Source of the DNA: Auanema rhodensis
Lineage: Eukaryota > Nematoda > Chromadorea > Rhabditida > Rhabditidae
DNA: 64,000 nt
NCBI GenBank assembly: GCA_964057225.1
Contig: OZ059894.1
Coordinates: 930,001-994,000, forward strand
Reading direction: 5' to 3'
Position 1 is the stretch's first letter. Every line of letters starts with the position of its first letter. Of this stretch, positions 1 to 13,100 are shown piece by piece. The notes under the pieces are model-generated. The model made no database searches. It saw nothing but the letters and a program-made list of their open reading frames with translations, and had not been told where the DNA came from. Made by a program: the position numbers and the translations under genes.

Positions 1-2457
1 CCGCATCGAATGCACTATACTACTTTGAGGAACGCTTAATACAAAAATTAGTTATGATCGTTTGAAAAATGATGCATTAGTGTATGTTGAGTTTCCATGT
101 ACACTCAACATTGCTTCCAAAAACATTTTGACAAAAATTTTTTCAAAAAATTTCAAAATAATTTAGCAAAAAGTAGATGTTTTTAGATTTCTTTTTTCAA
201 GGCAAAGACGATAGACAATGTTATTCAACGAAAAAATTAATTCTTCAGGGTGAAAATCGAGGATATAAGTGTGAACTTATATCAGTTGATATCTCGGTGC
301 ATTTTTAAGCTAGCGCAAATCTGATAACACAGATCGACGCAGCTTAAAAATCCGCATCGAATGCACTATATTACAGTAAAAAATCTTCAATACAAAAATT
401 AGTTATGATCGTTTGAAAAATGATGCATTAGTGTATGTTGAGTTTCCATGTACACTCAACATTGCTTCCAAAAACATTTTGACAAAAATTTTTTCAAAAA
501 ATTTCAAAATAATTTAGCAAAAAGTAGATGTTTTTAGATTCCTTTTTTCAAGGCAAAGACGATAGACAATGTTATTCAACGAAAAAATTAATTCTTCAGG
601 GTGAAAATCGAGGATATAAGTGTGAACTTATATCAGTTGATATCTCGGTGCATTTTTAAGCTAGCGCAAATCTGATAACACAGATCGACGCAGCTTAAAA
701 ATCCGCATCGAATGCACTATATTACAGTAAAAAATCTTCAATACAAAAATTAGTTATGATCGTTTGAAAAATGATGCATTAGTGTATGTTGAGTTTCCAT
801 GTACACTCAACATTGCTTCCAAAAACATTTTGACAAAAATTTTTTCGAAAAATTTCAAAATAATTTAGCAAAAAGTAGATGTTTTAAGATTCCTTTTTTC
901 AAGGCAAACACGATGGACAATGTTTTTCAACGAAAAAATTAGTTCTTCAGGGTGAAAATCGAGGATATAAGTGTGAACTTATATCAGTTGATATCTCGGT
1001 GCATTTTTAAGCTAGCGCAAATCTGATAACACAGATCGACGCAGCTTAAAAATCCGCATCGAATGCACTATACTACTTTGAGAAACGCTTAATATAAAAA
1101 TTAGTTATGATCGTTTGAAAAATGATGCATTAGTGTATGTTGAGTTTCCATGTACACTCAACATTGCTTCCAAAAACATTTTGACAAAAATTTTTTCGAA
1201 AAATTTCAAAATAATTTAGCAAAAAGTAGATGTTTTTAGATTCCTTTTTCTAACGCAAAGACGATGGACAATGTTATTCAACGTAAAAATTAATTCTTCA
1301 GGGTGAAAATCGAGGATATAAGTGTGAACTTATATCAGTTGATATCTCGGTGCATTTTTAAGCTAGCGCAAATCTGATAACACAGATCGACGCAGCTTAA
1401 AAATCCGCATCGAATGCACTATATTACAGTAAAAAATCTTCAATACAAAAATTAGTTATGATCGTTTGAAAAATGATGCATTAGTGTATGTTGAGTTTCC
1501 ATGTACACTCAACATTGCTTCCAAAAACATTTTGACAAAAATTTTTTCGAAAAATTTCAAAATAATTTAGCAAAAAGTAGATGTTTTAAGATTCCTTTTT
1601 TCAAGGCAAACACGATGGACAATGTTTTTCAACGAAAAAATTAGTTCTTCAGGGTGAAAATCGAGGATATAAGTGTGAACTTATATCAGTTGATATCTCG
1701 GTGCATTTTTAAGCTAGCGCAAATCTGATAACACAGATCGACGCAGCTTAAAAATCCGCATCGAATGCACTATACTACTTTGAGAAACGCTTAATATAAA
1801 AATTAGTTATGATCGTTTGAAAAATGATGCATTAGTGTATGTTGAGTTTCCATGTACACTCAACATTGCTTCCAAAAACATTTTAACAAAAATTTTTTCG
1901 AAAAATTTCAAAATAATTTAGCAAAAAGTAGATGTTTTTAGATTCCTTTTTCTAACGCAAAGACGATGGACAATGTTATTCAACGTAAAAATTAATTCTT
2001 CAGGGTGAAAATCGAGGATATAAGTGTGAACTTATATCAGTTGATATCTCGGTGCATTTTTAAGCTAGCGCAAATCTGATAACACAGATCGACGCAGCTT
2101 AAAAATCCGCATCGAATGCACTATACTACATTGAGAAACGCTTAATACAAAAATTAGTTATGATCGTTTGAAAAATGATGCATTAGTGTATGTTGAGTTT
2201 CCATGTACACTCAACATTGCTTCCAAAAACATTTTGACAAAAATTTTTTCGAAAAATTTCAAAATAATTTAGCAAAACGTAGATGTTTTTAGATTCCTTT
2301 TTTCAAGGCAAACACGATGGACAATGTTTTTCAACGAAAAAATTAGTTCTTCAGGGTGAAAATCGAGGATATAAGTGTGAACTTATATCAGTTGATATCT
2401 CGGTGCATTTTTAAGCTAGCGCAAATCTGATAACACAGATCGACGCAGCTTAAAAAT
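1..2457. repeat. Copies 1-7: mixed block with an A2-B3t dimer repeat
   Basis: Class order is D1, A1, A2, B3t, A2, B3t, G4. Copies 3-4 (703-1404) and 5-6 (1405-2106) form a dimer repeated at 702 bp; they differ at p130 (ttttgac in copy 4, ttttaac in copy 6). Copy 1 has gaggaacgc where other copies have gagaaacgc, and gatttc in its tail. Copy 7 is the first G4 with gcaaaacg. Confidence 0.8.
371..391. other. First example of the divergent A head
   Basis: Here the head reads ttacagtaaaaaatcttcaa, differing from the usual ctactttgag form at 9 of 21 positions while the flanks on both sides are identical. I count 21 A-head copies: 2, 3, 5, 14, 22, 26, 29, 30, 33, 37, 42, 55, 60, 65, 73, 77, 78, 87, 96, 106 and 109. 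None occurs after 38258. Clustered differences with clean edges suggest a converted or patched segment rather than independent point mutations. Confidence 0.8.
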
Positions 2458-5265
2458 CCGCATCGAATGCACTATACTACTTTGAGAAACGCTTAATACA
2501 AAAATTAGTTATGATCGTTTGAAAAATGATGCATTAGTGTATGTTGAGTTTCCATGTACACTCAACATTGCTTCCAAAAACATTTTGACAAAAATTTTTT
2601 CGAAAAATTTCAAAATAATTTAGCAAAAAGTAGATGTTATAAGATTCCTTTTTTCAAGGCAAACACGATGGACATTGTTTTTCAACGAAAAAATTAGTTC
2701 TTCAGGGTGAAAATCGAGGATATAAGTGTGAACTTATATCAGTTGATATCTCGGTGCATTTTTAAGCTAGCGCAAATCTGATAACACAGATCGACGCAGC
2801 TTAAAAATCCGCATCGAATGCACTATACTACTTTGAGAAACGCTTAATACAAAAATTAGTTATGATCGTTTGAAAAATGATGCATTAGTGTATGTTGAGT
2901 TTCCATGTACACTCAACATTGCTTCCAAAAACATTTTGACAAAAATTTTTTCGAAAAATTTCAAAATAATTTAGCAAAAAGTAGATGTTATAAGATTCCT
3001 TTTTTCAAGGCAAACACGATGGACAATGTTTTTCAACGAAAAAATTAGTTCTTCAGGGTGAAAATCGAGGATATAAGTGTGAACTTATATCAGTTGATAT
3101 CTCGGTGCATTTTTAAGCTAGCGCAAATCTGATAACACAGATCGACGCAGCTTAAAAATCCGCATCGAATGCACTATACTACTTTGAGAAACGCTTAATA
3201 TAAAAATTAGTTATGATCGTTTGAAAAATGATGCATTAGTGTATGTTGAGTTTCCATGTACACTCAACATTGCTTCCAAAAACATTTTGACAAAAATTTT
3301 TTCGAAAAATTTCAAAATAATTTAGCAAAAAGTAGATGTTTTTAGATTCCTTTTTCTAACGCAAAGACGATGGACGATGTTATTCAACGAAAAAATTAAT
3401 TCTTCAGGGTGAAAATCGAGGATATAAGTGTGAACTTATATCAGTTGATATCTCGGTGCATTTTTAAGCTAGCGCAAATCTGATAACACAGATCGATGCA
3501 GCTTAAAAATCCGCATCGAATGCACTATACTACTTTGAGAAACGCTTAATACAAAAATTAGTTATGATCGTTTGAAAAATGATGCATTAGTGTATGTTGA
3601 GTTTCCATGTACACTCAACATTGCTTCCAAAAACATTTTGACAAAAATTTTTTCGAAAAATTTCAAAATAATTTAGCAAAAAGTAGATGTTATAAGATTT
3701 CTTTTTTCAAGGCAAACACGATGGACAATGTTTTTCAACGAAAAAATTAGTTCTTCAGGGTGAAAATCGAGGATATAAGTGTGAACTTATATCAGTTGAT
3801 ATCTCGGTGCATTTTTAAGCTAGCGCAAATCTGATAACACAGATCGACGCAGCTTAAAAATCCGCATCTAATGCACTATACTACTTTGAGAAACGCTTAA
3901 TATAAAAATTAGTTATGATCGTTTGAAAAATGATGCATTAGTGTATGTTGAGTTTCCATGTACACTCAACATTGCTTCCAAAAACATTTTGACAAAAATT
4001 TTTTCGAAAAATTTCAAGATAATTTAGCAGAAAGTAGATGTTTTTAGATTCCTTTTTCTAACGCAAAGACGATGGACAATGTTATTCAACGAAAAAATTA
4101 ATTCTTCAGGGTGAAAATCGAGGATATAAGTGTGAACTTATATCAGTTGATATCTCGGTGCATTTTTAAGCTAGCGCAAATCTGATAACACAGATCGATG
4201 CAGCTTAAAAATCCGCATCGAATGCACTATACTACTTTGAGAAACGCTTAATACAAAAATTAGTTATGATCGTTTGAAAAATGATGCATTAGTGTATGTT
4301 GAGTTTCCATGTACACTCAACATTGCTTCCAAAAACATTTTGACAAAAATTTTTTCAAAAAATTTCAAAATAATTTAGCGAAAAGTAGATGTTTTTAGAT
4401 TCCTTTTTTCAAGGCAAAGACGATAGACAATGTTATTCAACGAAAAAATTAATTCTTCAGGGTGAAAATCGAGGATATAAGTGTGAACTTATATCAGTTG
4501 ATATCTCGGTGCATTTTTAAGCTAGCGCAAATCTGATAACACAGATCGACGCAGCTTAAAAATCCGCATCGAATGCACTATATTACAGTAAAAAATCTTC
4601 AATACAAAAATTAGTTATGATCGTTTGAAAAATGATGCATTAGTGTATGTTGAGTTTCCATGTACACTCAACATTGCTTCCAAAAACATTTTGACAAAAA
4701 TTTTTTCGAAAAATTTCAAAATAATTTAGCAAAAAGTAGATGTTTTAAGATTCCTTTTTTCAAGGCAAACACGATGGACAATGTTTTTCAACGAAAAAAT
4801 TAGTTCTTCAGGGTGAAAATCGAGGATATAAGTGTGAACTTATATCAGTTGATATCTCGGTGCATTTTTAAGCTAGCGCAAATCTGATAACACAGATCGA
4901 CGCAGCTTAAAAATCCGCATCGAATGCACTATACTACTTTGAGAAACGCTTAATATAAAAATTAGTTATGATCGTTTGAAAAATGATGCATTAGTGTATG
5001 TTGAGTTTCCATGTACACTCAACATTGCTTCCAAAAACATTTTGACAAAAATTTTTTCGAAAAATTTCAAAATAATTTAGCAAAAAGTAGATGTTTTTAG
5101 ATTCCTTTTTCTAACGCAAAGACGATGGACAATGTTATTCAACGAAAAAATTAATTCTTCAGGGTGAAAATCGAGGATATAAGTGTGAACTTATATCAGT
5201 TGATATCTCGGTGCATTTTTAAGCTAGCGCAAATCTGATAACACAGATCGACGCAGCTTAAAAAT
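2458..5265. repeat. 8-monomer higher-order unit, first copy (copies 8-15)
   Basis: Class order is D5t, D5a, B3g, D5T, B6, D7, A2, B3a. The next 2808 bp repeat the first seven classes in the same order. Diagnostic marks shared by both are gacattg in the first monomer, gatgcag after the 3g and 6 monomers, gatttc in D5T, the start tag ccgcatcta on the B6 monomer (3862 here), and gcgaaaag in D7. Confidence 0.88.
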
Positions 5266-8073
5266 CCGCATCGAATGCACTATACTACTTTGAGAAACGC
5301 TTAATACAAAAATTAGTTATGATCGTTTGAAAAATGATGCATTAGTGTATGTTGAGTTTCCATGTACACTCAACATTGCTTCCAAAAACATTTTGACAAA
5401 AATTTTTTCGAAAAATTTCAAAATAATTTAGCAAAAAGTAGATGTTATAAGATTCCTTTTTTCAAGGCAAACACGATGGACATTGTTTTTCAACGAAAAA
5501 ATTAGTTCTTCAGGGTGAAAATCGAGGATATAAGTGTGAACTTATATCAGTTGATATCTCGGTGCATTTTTAAGCTAGCGCAAATCTGATAACACAGATC
5601 GACGCAGCTTAAAAATCCGCATCGAATGCACTATACTACTTTGAGAAACGCTTAATACAAAAATTAGTTATGATCGTTTGAAAAATGATGCATTAGTGTA
5701 TGTTGAGTTTCCATGTACACTCAACATTGCTTCCAAAAACATTTTGACAAAAATTTTTTCGAAAAATTTCAAAATAATTTAGCAAAAAGTAGATGTTATA
5801 AGATTCCTTTTTTCAAGGCAAACACGATGGACAATGTTTTTCAACGAAAAAATTAGTTCTTCAGGGTGAAAATCGAGGATATAAGTGTGAACTTATATCA
5901 GTTGATATCTCGGTGCATTTTTAAGCTAGCGCAAATCTGATAACACAGATCGACGCAGCTTAAAAATCCGCATCGAATGCATTATACTACTTTGAGAAAC
6001 GCTTAATATAAAAATTAGTTATGATCGTTTGAAAAATGATGCATTAGTGTATGTTGAGTTTCCATGTACACTCAACATTGCTTCCAAAAACATTTTGACA
6101 AAAATTTTTTCGAAAAATTTCAAAATAATTTAGCAAAAAGTAGATGTTTTTAGATTCCTTTTTCTAACGCAAAGACGATGGACGATGTTATTCAACGAAA
6201 AAATTAATTCTTCAGGGTGAAAATCGAGGATATAAGTGTGAACTTATATCAGTTGATATCTCGGTGCATTTTTAAGCTAGCGCAAATCTGATAACACAGA
6301 TCGATGCAGCTTAAAAATCCGCATCGAATGCACTATACTACTTTGAGAAACGCTTAATACAAAAATTAGTTATGATCGTTTGAAAAATGATGCATTAGTG
6401 TATGTTGAGTTTCCATGTACACTCAACATTGCTTCCAAAAACATTTTGACAAAAATTTTTTCGAAAAATTTCAAAATAATTTAGCAAAAAGTAGATGTTA
6501 TAAGATTTCTTTTTTCAAGGCAAACACGATGGACAATGTTTTTCAACGAAAAAATTAGTTCTTCAGGGTGAAAATCGAGGATATAAGTGTGAACTTATAT
6601 CAGTTGATATCTCGGTGCATTTTTAAGCTAGCGCAAATCTGATAACACAGATCGACGCAGCTTAAAAATCCGCATCTAATGCACTATACTACTTTGAGAA
6701 ACGCTTAATATAAAAATTAGTTATGATCGTTTGAAAAATGATGCATTAGTGTATGTTGAGTTTCCATGTACACTCAACATTGCTTCCAAAAACATTTTGA
6801 CAAAAATTTTTTCGAAAAATTTCAAGATAATTTAGCAGAAAGTAGATGTTTTTAGATTCCTTTTTCTAACGCAAAGACGATGGACAATGTTATTCAACGA
6901 AAAAATTAATTCTTCAGGGTGAAAATCGAGGATATAAGTGTGAACTTATATCAGTTGATATCTCGGTGCATTTTTAAGCTAGCGCAAATCTGATAACACA
7001 GATCGATGCAGCTTAAAAATCCGCATCGAATGCACTATACTACTTTGAGAAACGCTCAATACAAAAATTAGTTATGATCGTTTGAAAAATGATGCATTAG
7101 TGTATGTTGAGTTTCCATGTACACTCAACATTGCTTCCAAAAACATTTTGACAAAAATTTTTTCAAAAAATTTCAAAATAATTTAGCGAAAAGTAGATGT
7201 TTTTAGATTCCTTTTTTCAAGGCAAAGACGATAGACAATGTTATTCAACGAAAAAATTAATTCTTCAGGGTGAAAATCGAGGATATAAGTGTGAACTTAT
7301 ATCAGTTGATATCTCGGTGCATTTTTAAGCTAGCGCAAATCTGATAACACAGATCGACGCAGCTTAAAAATCCGCATCGAATGCACTATATTACAGTAAA
7401 AAATCTTCAATACAAAAATTAGTTATGATCGTTTGAAAAATGATGCATTAGTGTATGTTGAGTTTCCATGTACACTCAACATTGCTTCCAAAAACATTTT
7501 GACAAAAATTTTTTCGAAAAATTTCAAAATAATTTAGCAAAAAGTAGATGTTTTAAGATTCCTTTTTTCAAGGCAAACACGATGGACAATGTTTTTCAAC
7601 GAAAAAATTAGTTCTTCAGGGTGAAAATCGAGGATATAAGTGTGAACTTATATCAGTTGATATCTCGGTGCATTTTTAAGCTAGCGCAAATCTGATAACA
7701 CAGATCGACGCAGCTTAAAAATCCGCATCGAATGCACTATACTACATTGAGAAACGCTTAATACAAAAATTAGTTATGATCGTTTGAAAAATGATGCATT
7801 AGTGTATGTTGAGTTTCCATGTACACTCAACATTGCTTCCAAAAACATTTTGACAAAAATTTTTTCGAAAAATTTCAAAATAATTTAGCAAAAAGTAGAT
7901 GTTTTTAGATTCCTTTTTCTAACGCAAAGACGATGGACGATGTTATTCAACGAAAAAATTAATTCTTCAGGGTGAAAATCGAGGATATAAGTGTGAACTT
8001 ATATCAGTTGATATCTCGGTGCATTTTTAAGCTAGCGCAAATCTGATAACACAGATCGATGCAGCTTAAAAAT
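5266..8073. repeat. 8-monomer higher-order unit, second copy (copies 16-23)
   Basis: Class order is D5t, D5a, B3g, D5T, B6, D7, A2, G3g. It repeats the unit starting at 2458 with an offset of exactly 2808 bp. The last monomer is G3g instead of B3a, so the right boundary of the duplication lies at or just inside it. Private changes include gcattata for gcactata near 5986 and gctcaat for gcttaat near 7056. Confidence 0.88.
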
Positions 8074-10179
8074 CCGCATCGAATGCACTATACTACTTTG
8101 AGAAACGCTTAATACAAAAATTAGTTATGATCGTTTGAAAAATGATGCATTAGTGTATGTTGAGTTTCCATGTACACTCAACATTGCTTCCAAAAACATT
8201 TTGACAAAAATTTTTTCAAAAAATTTCAAAATAATTTAGCAAAAAGTAGATGTTTTTAAATTCCTTTTTTCAAGGCAAAGACGATAGACAATGTTATTCA
8301 ACGAAAAAATTAATTCTTCAGGGTGAAAATCGAGGATATAAGTGTGAACTTATATCAGTTGATATCTCGGTGCATTTTTAAGCTAGCGCAAATCTGATAA
8401 CACAGATCGACGCAGCTTAAAAATCCGCATCGAATGCACTATACTACTTTGAAAAACGCTTAATACAAAAATTAGTTATGATCGTTTGAAAAATGATGCA
8501 TTAGTGTATGTTGAGTTTCCATGTACACTCAACATTGCTTCCAAAAACATTTTGACAAAAATTTTTTCGAAAAATTTCAAAATAATTTAGCAAAAAGTAG
8601 ATGTTTTAAGATTCCTTTTTTCAAGGCAAACACGATGGACAATGTTTTTCAACGAAAAAATTAGTTCTTCAGGGTGAAAATCGAGGATATAAGTGTGAAC
8701 TTATATCAGTTGATATCTCGGTGCATTTTTAAGCTAGCGCAAATCTGATAACACAGATCGACGCAGCTTAAAAATCCGCATCGAATGCACTATATTACAG
8801 TAAAAAATCTTCAATACAAAAATTAGTTATGATCGTTTGAAAAATGATGCATTAGTGTATGTTGAGTTTCCATGTACACTCAACATTGCTTCCAAAAACA
8901 TTTTGACAAAAATTTTTTCAAAAAATTTCAAAATAATTTAGCAAAAAGTAGATGTTTTTAGATTCCTTTTTTCAAGGCAAAGACGATAGACAATGTTATT
9001 CAACGAAAAAATTAATTCTTCAGGGTGAAAATCGAGGATATAAGTGTGAACTTATATCAGTTGATATCTCGGTGCATTTTTAAGCTAGCGCAAATCTGAT
9101 AACACAGATCGACGCAGCTTAAAAATCCGCATCGAATGCACTATACTACTTTGAGAAACGCTTAATACAAAAATTAGTTATGATCGTTTGAAAAATGATG
9201 CATTAGTGTATGTTGAGTTTCCATGTACACTCAACATTGCTTCCAAAAACATTTTGACAAAAATTTTTTCAAAAAATTTCAAAATAATTTAGCAAAAAGT
9301 AGATGTTTTTAAATTCCTTTTTTCAAGGCAAAGACGATAGACAATGTTATTCAACGAAAAAATTAATTCTTCAGGGTGAAAATCGAGGATATAAGTGTGA
9401 ACTTATATCAGTTGATATCTCGGTGCATTTTTAAGCTAGCGCAAATCTGATAACACAGATCGACGCAGCTTAAAAATCCGCATCGAATGCACTATACTAC
9501 TTTGAAAAACGCTTAATACAAAAATTAGTTATGATCGTTTGAAAAATGATGCATTAGTGTATGTTGAGTTTCCATGTACACTCAACATTGCTTCCAAAAA
9601 CATTTTGACAAAAATTTTTTCGAAAAATTTCAAAATAATTTAGCAAAAAGTAGATGTTTTAAGATTCCTTTTTTCAAGGCAAACACGATGGACAATGTTT
9701 TTCAACGAAAAAATTAGTTCTTCAGGGTGAAAATCGAGGATATAAGTGTGAACTTATATCAGTTGATATCTCGGTGCATTTTTAAGCTAGCGCAAATCTG
9801 ATAACACAGATCGACGCAGCTTAAAAATCCGCATCGAATGCACTATATTACAGTAAAAAATCTTCAATACAAAAATTAGTTATGATCGTTTGAAAAATGA
9901 TGCATTAGTGTATGTTGAGTTTCCATGTACACTCAACATTGCTTCCAAAAACATTTTGACAAAAATTTTTTCAAAAAATTTCAAAATAATTTAGCAAAAA
10001 GTAGATGTTTTTAGATTCCTTTTTTCAAGGCAAAGACGATAGACAATGTTATTCAACGAAAAAATTAATTCTTCAGGGTGAAAATCGAGGATATAAGTGT
10101 GAACTTATATCAGTTGATATCTCGGTGCATTTTTAAGCTAGCGCAAATCTGATAACACAGATCGACGCAGCTTAAAAAT
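8074..10179. repeat. 3-monomer unit D8-E2-A1, two copies
   Basis: Copies 24-26 (8074-9126) and 27-29 (9127-10179) have the same order, D8 (tttttaaattcc), E2 (tttgaaaaacgc) and A1, at an offset of 1053 bp. I saw no difference between the two copies by eye. The same D8-E2-A1 trio recurs at 25975-27027, and the D8-E2 pair at 34048 and 38610. Confidence 0.85.
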
Positions 10180-13100
10180 CCGCATCGAATGCACTATATT
10201 ACAGTAAAAAATCTTCAATACAAAAATTAGTTATGATCGTTTGAAAAATGATGCATTAGTGTATGTTGAGTTTCCATGTACACTCAACATTGCTTCCAAA
10301 AACATTTTGACAAAAATTTTTTCGAAAAATTTCAAAATAATTTAGCAAAAAGTAGATGTTTTAAGATTCCTTTTTTCAAGGCAAACACGATGGACAATGT
10401 TTTTCAACGAAAAAATTAGTTCTTCAGGGTGAAAATCGAGGATATAAGTGTGAACTTATATCAGTTGATATCTCGGTGCATTTTTAAGCTAGCGCAAATC
10501 TGATAACACAGATCGACGCAGCTTAAAAATCCGCATCGAATGCACTATACTACTTTGAGAAACGCTTAATATAAAAATTAGTTATGATCGTTTGAAAAAT
10601 GATGCATTAGTGTATGTTGAGTTTCCATGTACACTCAACATTGCTTCCAAAAACATTTTAACAAAAATTTTTTCGAAAAATTTCAAAATAATTTAGCAAA
10701 AAGTAGATGTTTTTAGATTCCTTTTTCTAACGCAAAGACGATGGACAATGTTATTCAACGAAAAAATTAATTCTTCAGGGTGAAAATCGAGGATATAAGT
10801 GTGAACTTATATCAGTTGATATCTCGGTGCATTTTTAAGCTAGCGCAAATCTGATAACACAGATCGACGCAGCTTAAAAATCCGCATCGAATGCACTATA
10901 CTACTTTGAGAAACGCTTAATATAAAAATTAGTTATGATCGTTTGAAAAATGATGCATTAGTGTATGTTGAGTTTCCATGTACACTCAACATTGCTTCCA
11001 AAAACATTTTGACAAAAATTTTTTCAAAAAATTTCAAAATAATTTAGCAAAAAGTAGATGTTTTTAGATTCCTTTTTTCAAGGCAAAGACGATAGACAAT
11101 GTTATTCAACGAAAAAATTAATTCTTCAGGGTGAAAATCGAGGATATAAGTGTGAACTTATATCAGTTGATATCTCGGTGCATTTTTAAGCTAGCGCAAA
11201 TCTGATAACACAGATCGACGCAGCTTAAAAATCCGCATCGAATGCACTATATTACAGTAAAAAATCTTCAATACAAAAATTAGTTATGATCGTTTGAAAA
11301 ATGATGCATTAGTGTATGTTGAGTTTCCATGTACACTCAACATTGCTTCCAAAAACATTTTGACAAAAATTTTTTCGAAAAATTTCAAAATAATTTAGCA
11401 AAAAGTAGATGTTTTAAGATTCCTTTTTTCAAGGCAAACACGATGGACAATGTTTTTCAACGAAAAAATTAGTTCTTCAGGGTGAAAATCGAGGATATAA
11501 GTGTGAACTTATATCAGTTGATATCTCGGTGCATTTTTAAGCTAGCGCAAATCTGATAACACAGATCGACGCAGCTTAAAAATCCGCATCGAATGCACTA
11601 TACTACTTTGAGAAACGCTTAATATAAAAATTAGTTATGATCGTTTGAAAAATGATGCATTAGTGTATGTTGAGTTTCCATGTACACTCAACATTGCTTC
11701 CAAAAACATTTTAACAAAAATTTTTTCGAAAAATTTCAAAATAATTTAGCAAAAAGTAGATGTTTTTAGATTCCTTTTTCTAACGCAAAGACGATGGACA
11801 ATGTTATTCAACGAAAAAATTAGTTCTTCAGGGTGAAAATCGAGGATATAAGTGTGAACTTATATCAGTTGATATCTCGGTGCATTTTTAAGCTAGCGCA
11901 AATCTGATAACACAGATCGACGCAGCTTAAAAATCCGCATCGAATGCACTATACTACTTTGAGAAACGCTTAATATAAAAATTAGTTATGATCGTTTGAA
12001 AAATGATGCATTAGTGTATGTTGAGTTTCCATGTACACTCAACATTGCTTCCAAAAACATTTTAACAAAAATTTTTTCGAAAAATTTCAAAATAATTTAG
12101 CAAAAAGTAGATGTTTTTAGATTCCTTTTTCTAACGCAAAGACGATGGACAATGTTATTCAACGAAAAAATTAATTCTTCAGGGTGAAAATCGAGGATAT
12201 AAGTGTGAACTTATATCAGTTGATATCTCGGTGCATTTTTAAGCTAGCGCAAATCTGATAACACAGATCGACGCAGCTTAAAAATCCGCATCGAATGCAC
12301 TATACTACTTTGAGAAACGCTTAATATAAAAATTAGTTATGATCGTTTGAAAAATGATGCATTAGTGTATGTTGAGTTTCCATGTACACTCAACATTGCT
12401 TCCAAAAACATTTTGACAAAAATTTTTTCAAAAAATTTCAAAATAATTTAGCAAAAAGTAGATGTTTTTAGATTCCTTTTTTCAAGGCAAAGACGATAGA
12501 CAATGTTATTCAACGAAAAAATTAATTCTTCAGGGTGAAAATCGAGGATATAAGTGTGAACTTATATCAGTTGATATCTCGGTGCATTTTTAAGCTAGCG
12601 CAAATCTGATAACACAGATCGACGCAGCTTAAAAATCCGCATCGAATGCACTATATTACAGTAAAAAATCTTCAATACAAAAATTAGTTATGATCGTTTG
12701 AAAAATGATGCATTAGTGTATGTTGAGTTTCCATGTACACTCAACATTGCTTCCAAAAACATTTTGACAAAAATTTTTTCGAAAAATTTCAAAATAATTT
12801 AGCAAAAAGTAGATGTTTTAAGATTCCTTTTTTCAAGGCAAACACGATGGACAATGTTTTTCAACGAAAAAATTAGTTCTTCAGGGTGAAAATCGAGGAT
12901 ATAAGTGTGAACTTATATCAGTTGATATCTCGGTGCATTTTTAAGCTAGCGCAAATCTGATAACACAGATCGACGCAGCTTAAAAATCCGCATCGAATGC
13001 ACTATACTACTTTGAGAAACGCTTAATATAAAAATTAGTTATGATCGTTTGAAAAATGATGCATTAGTGTATGTTGAGTTTCCATGTACACTCAACATTG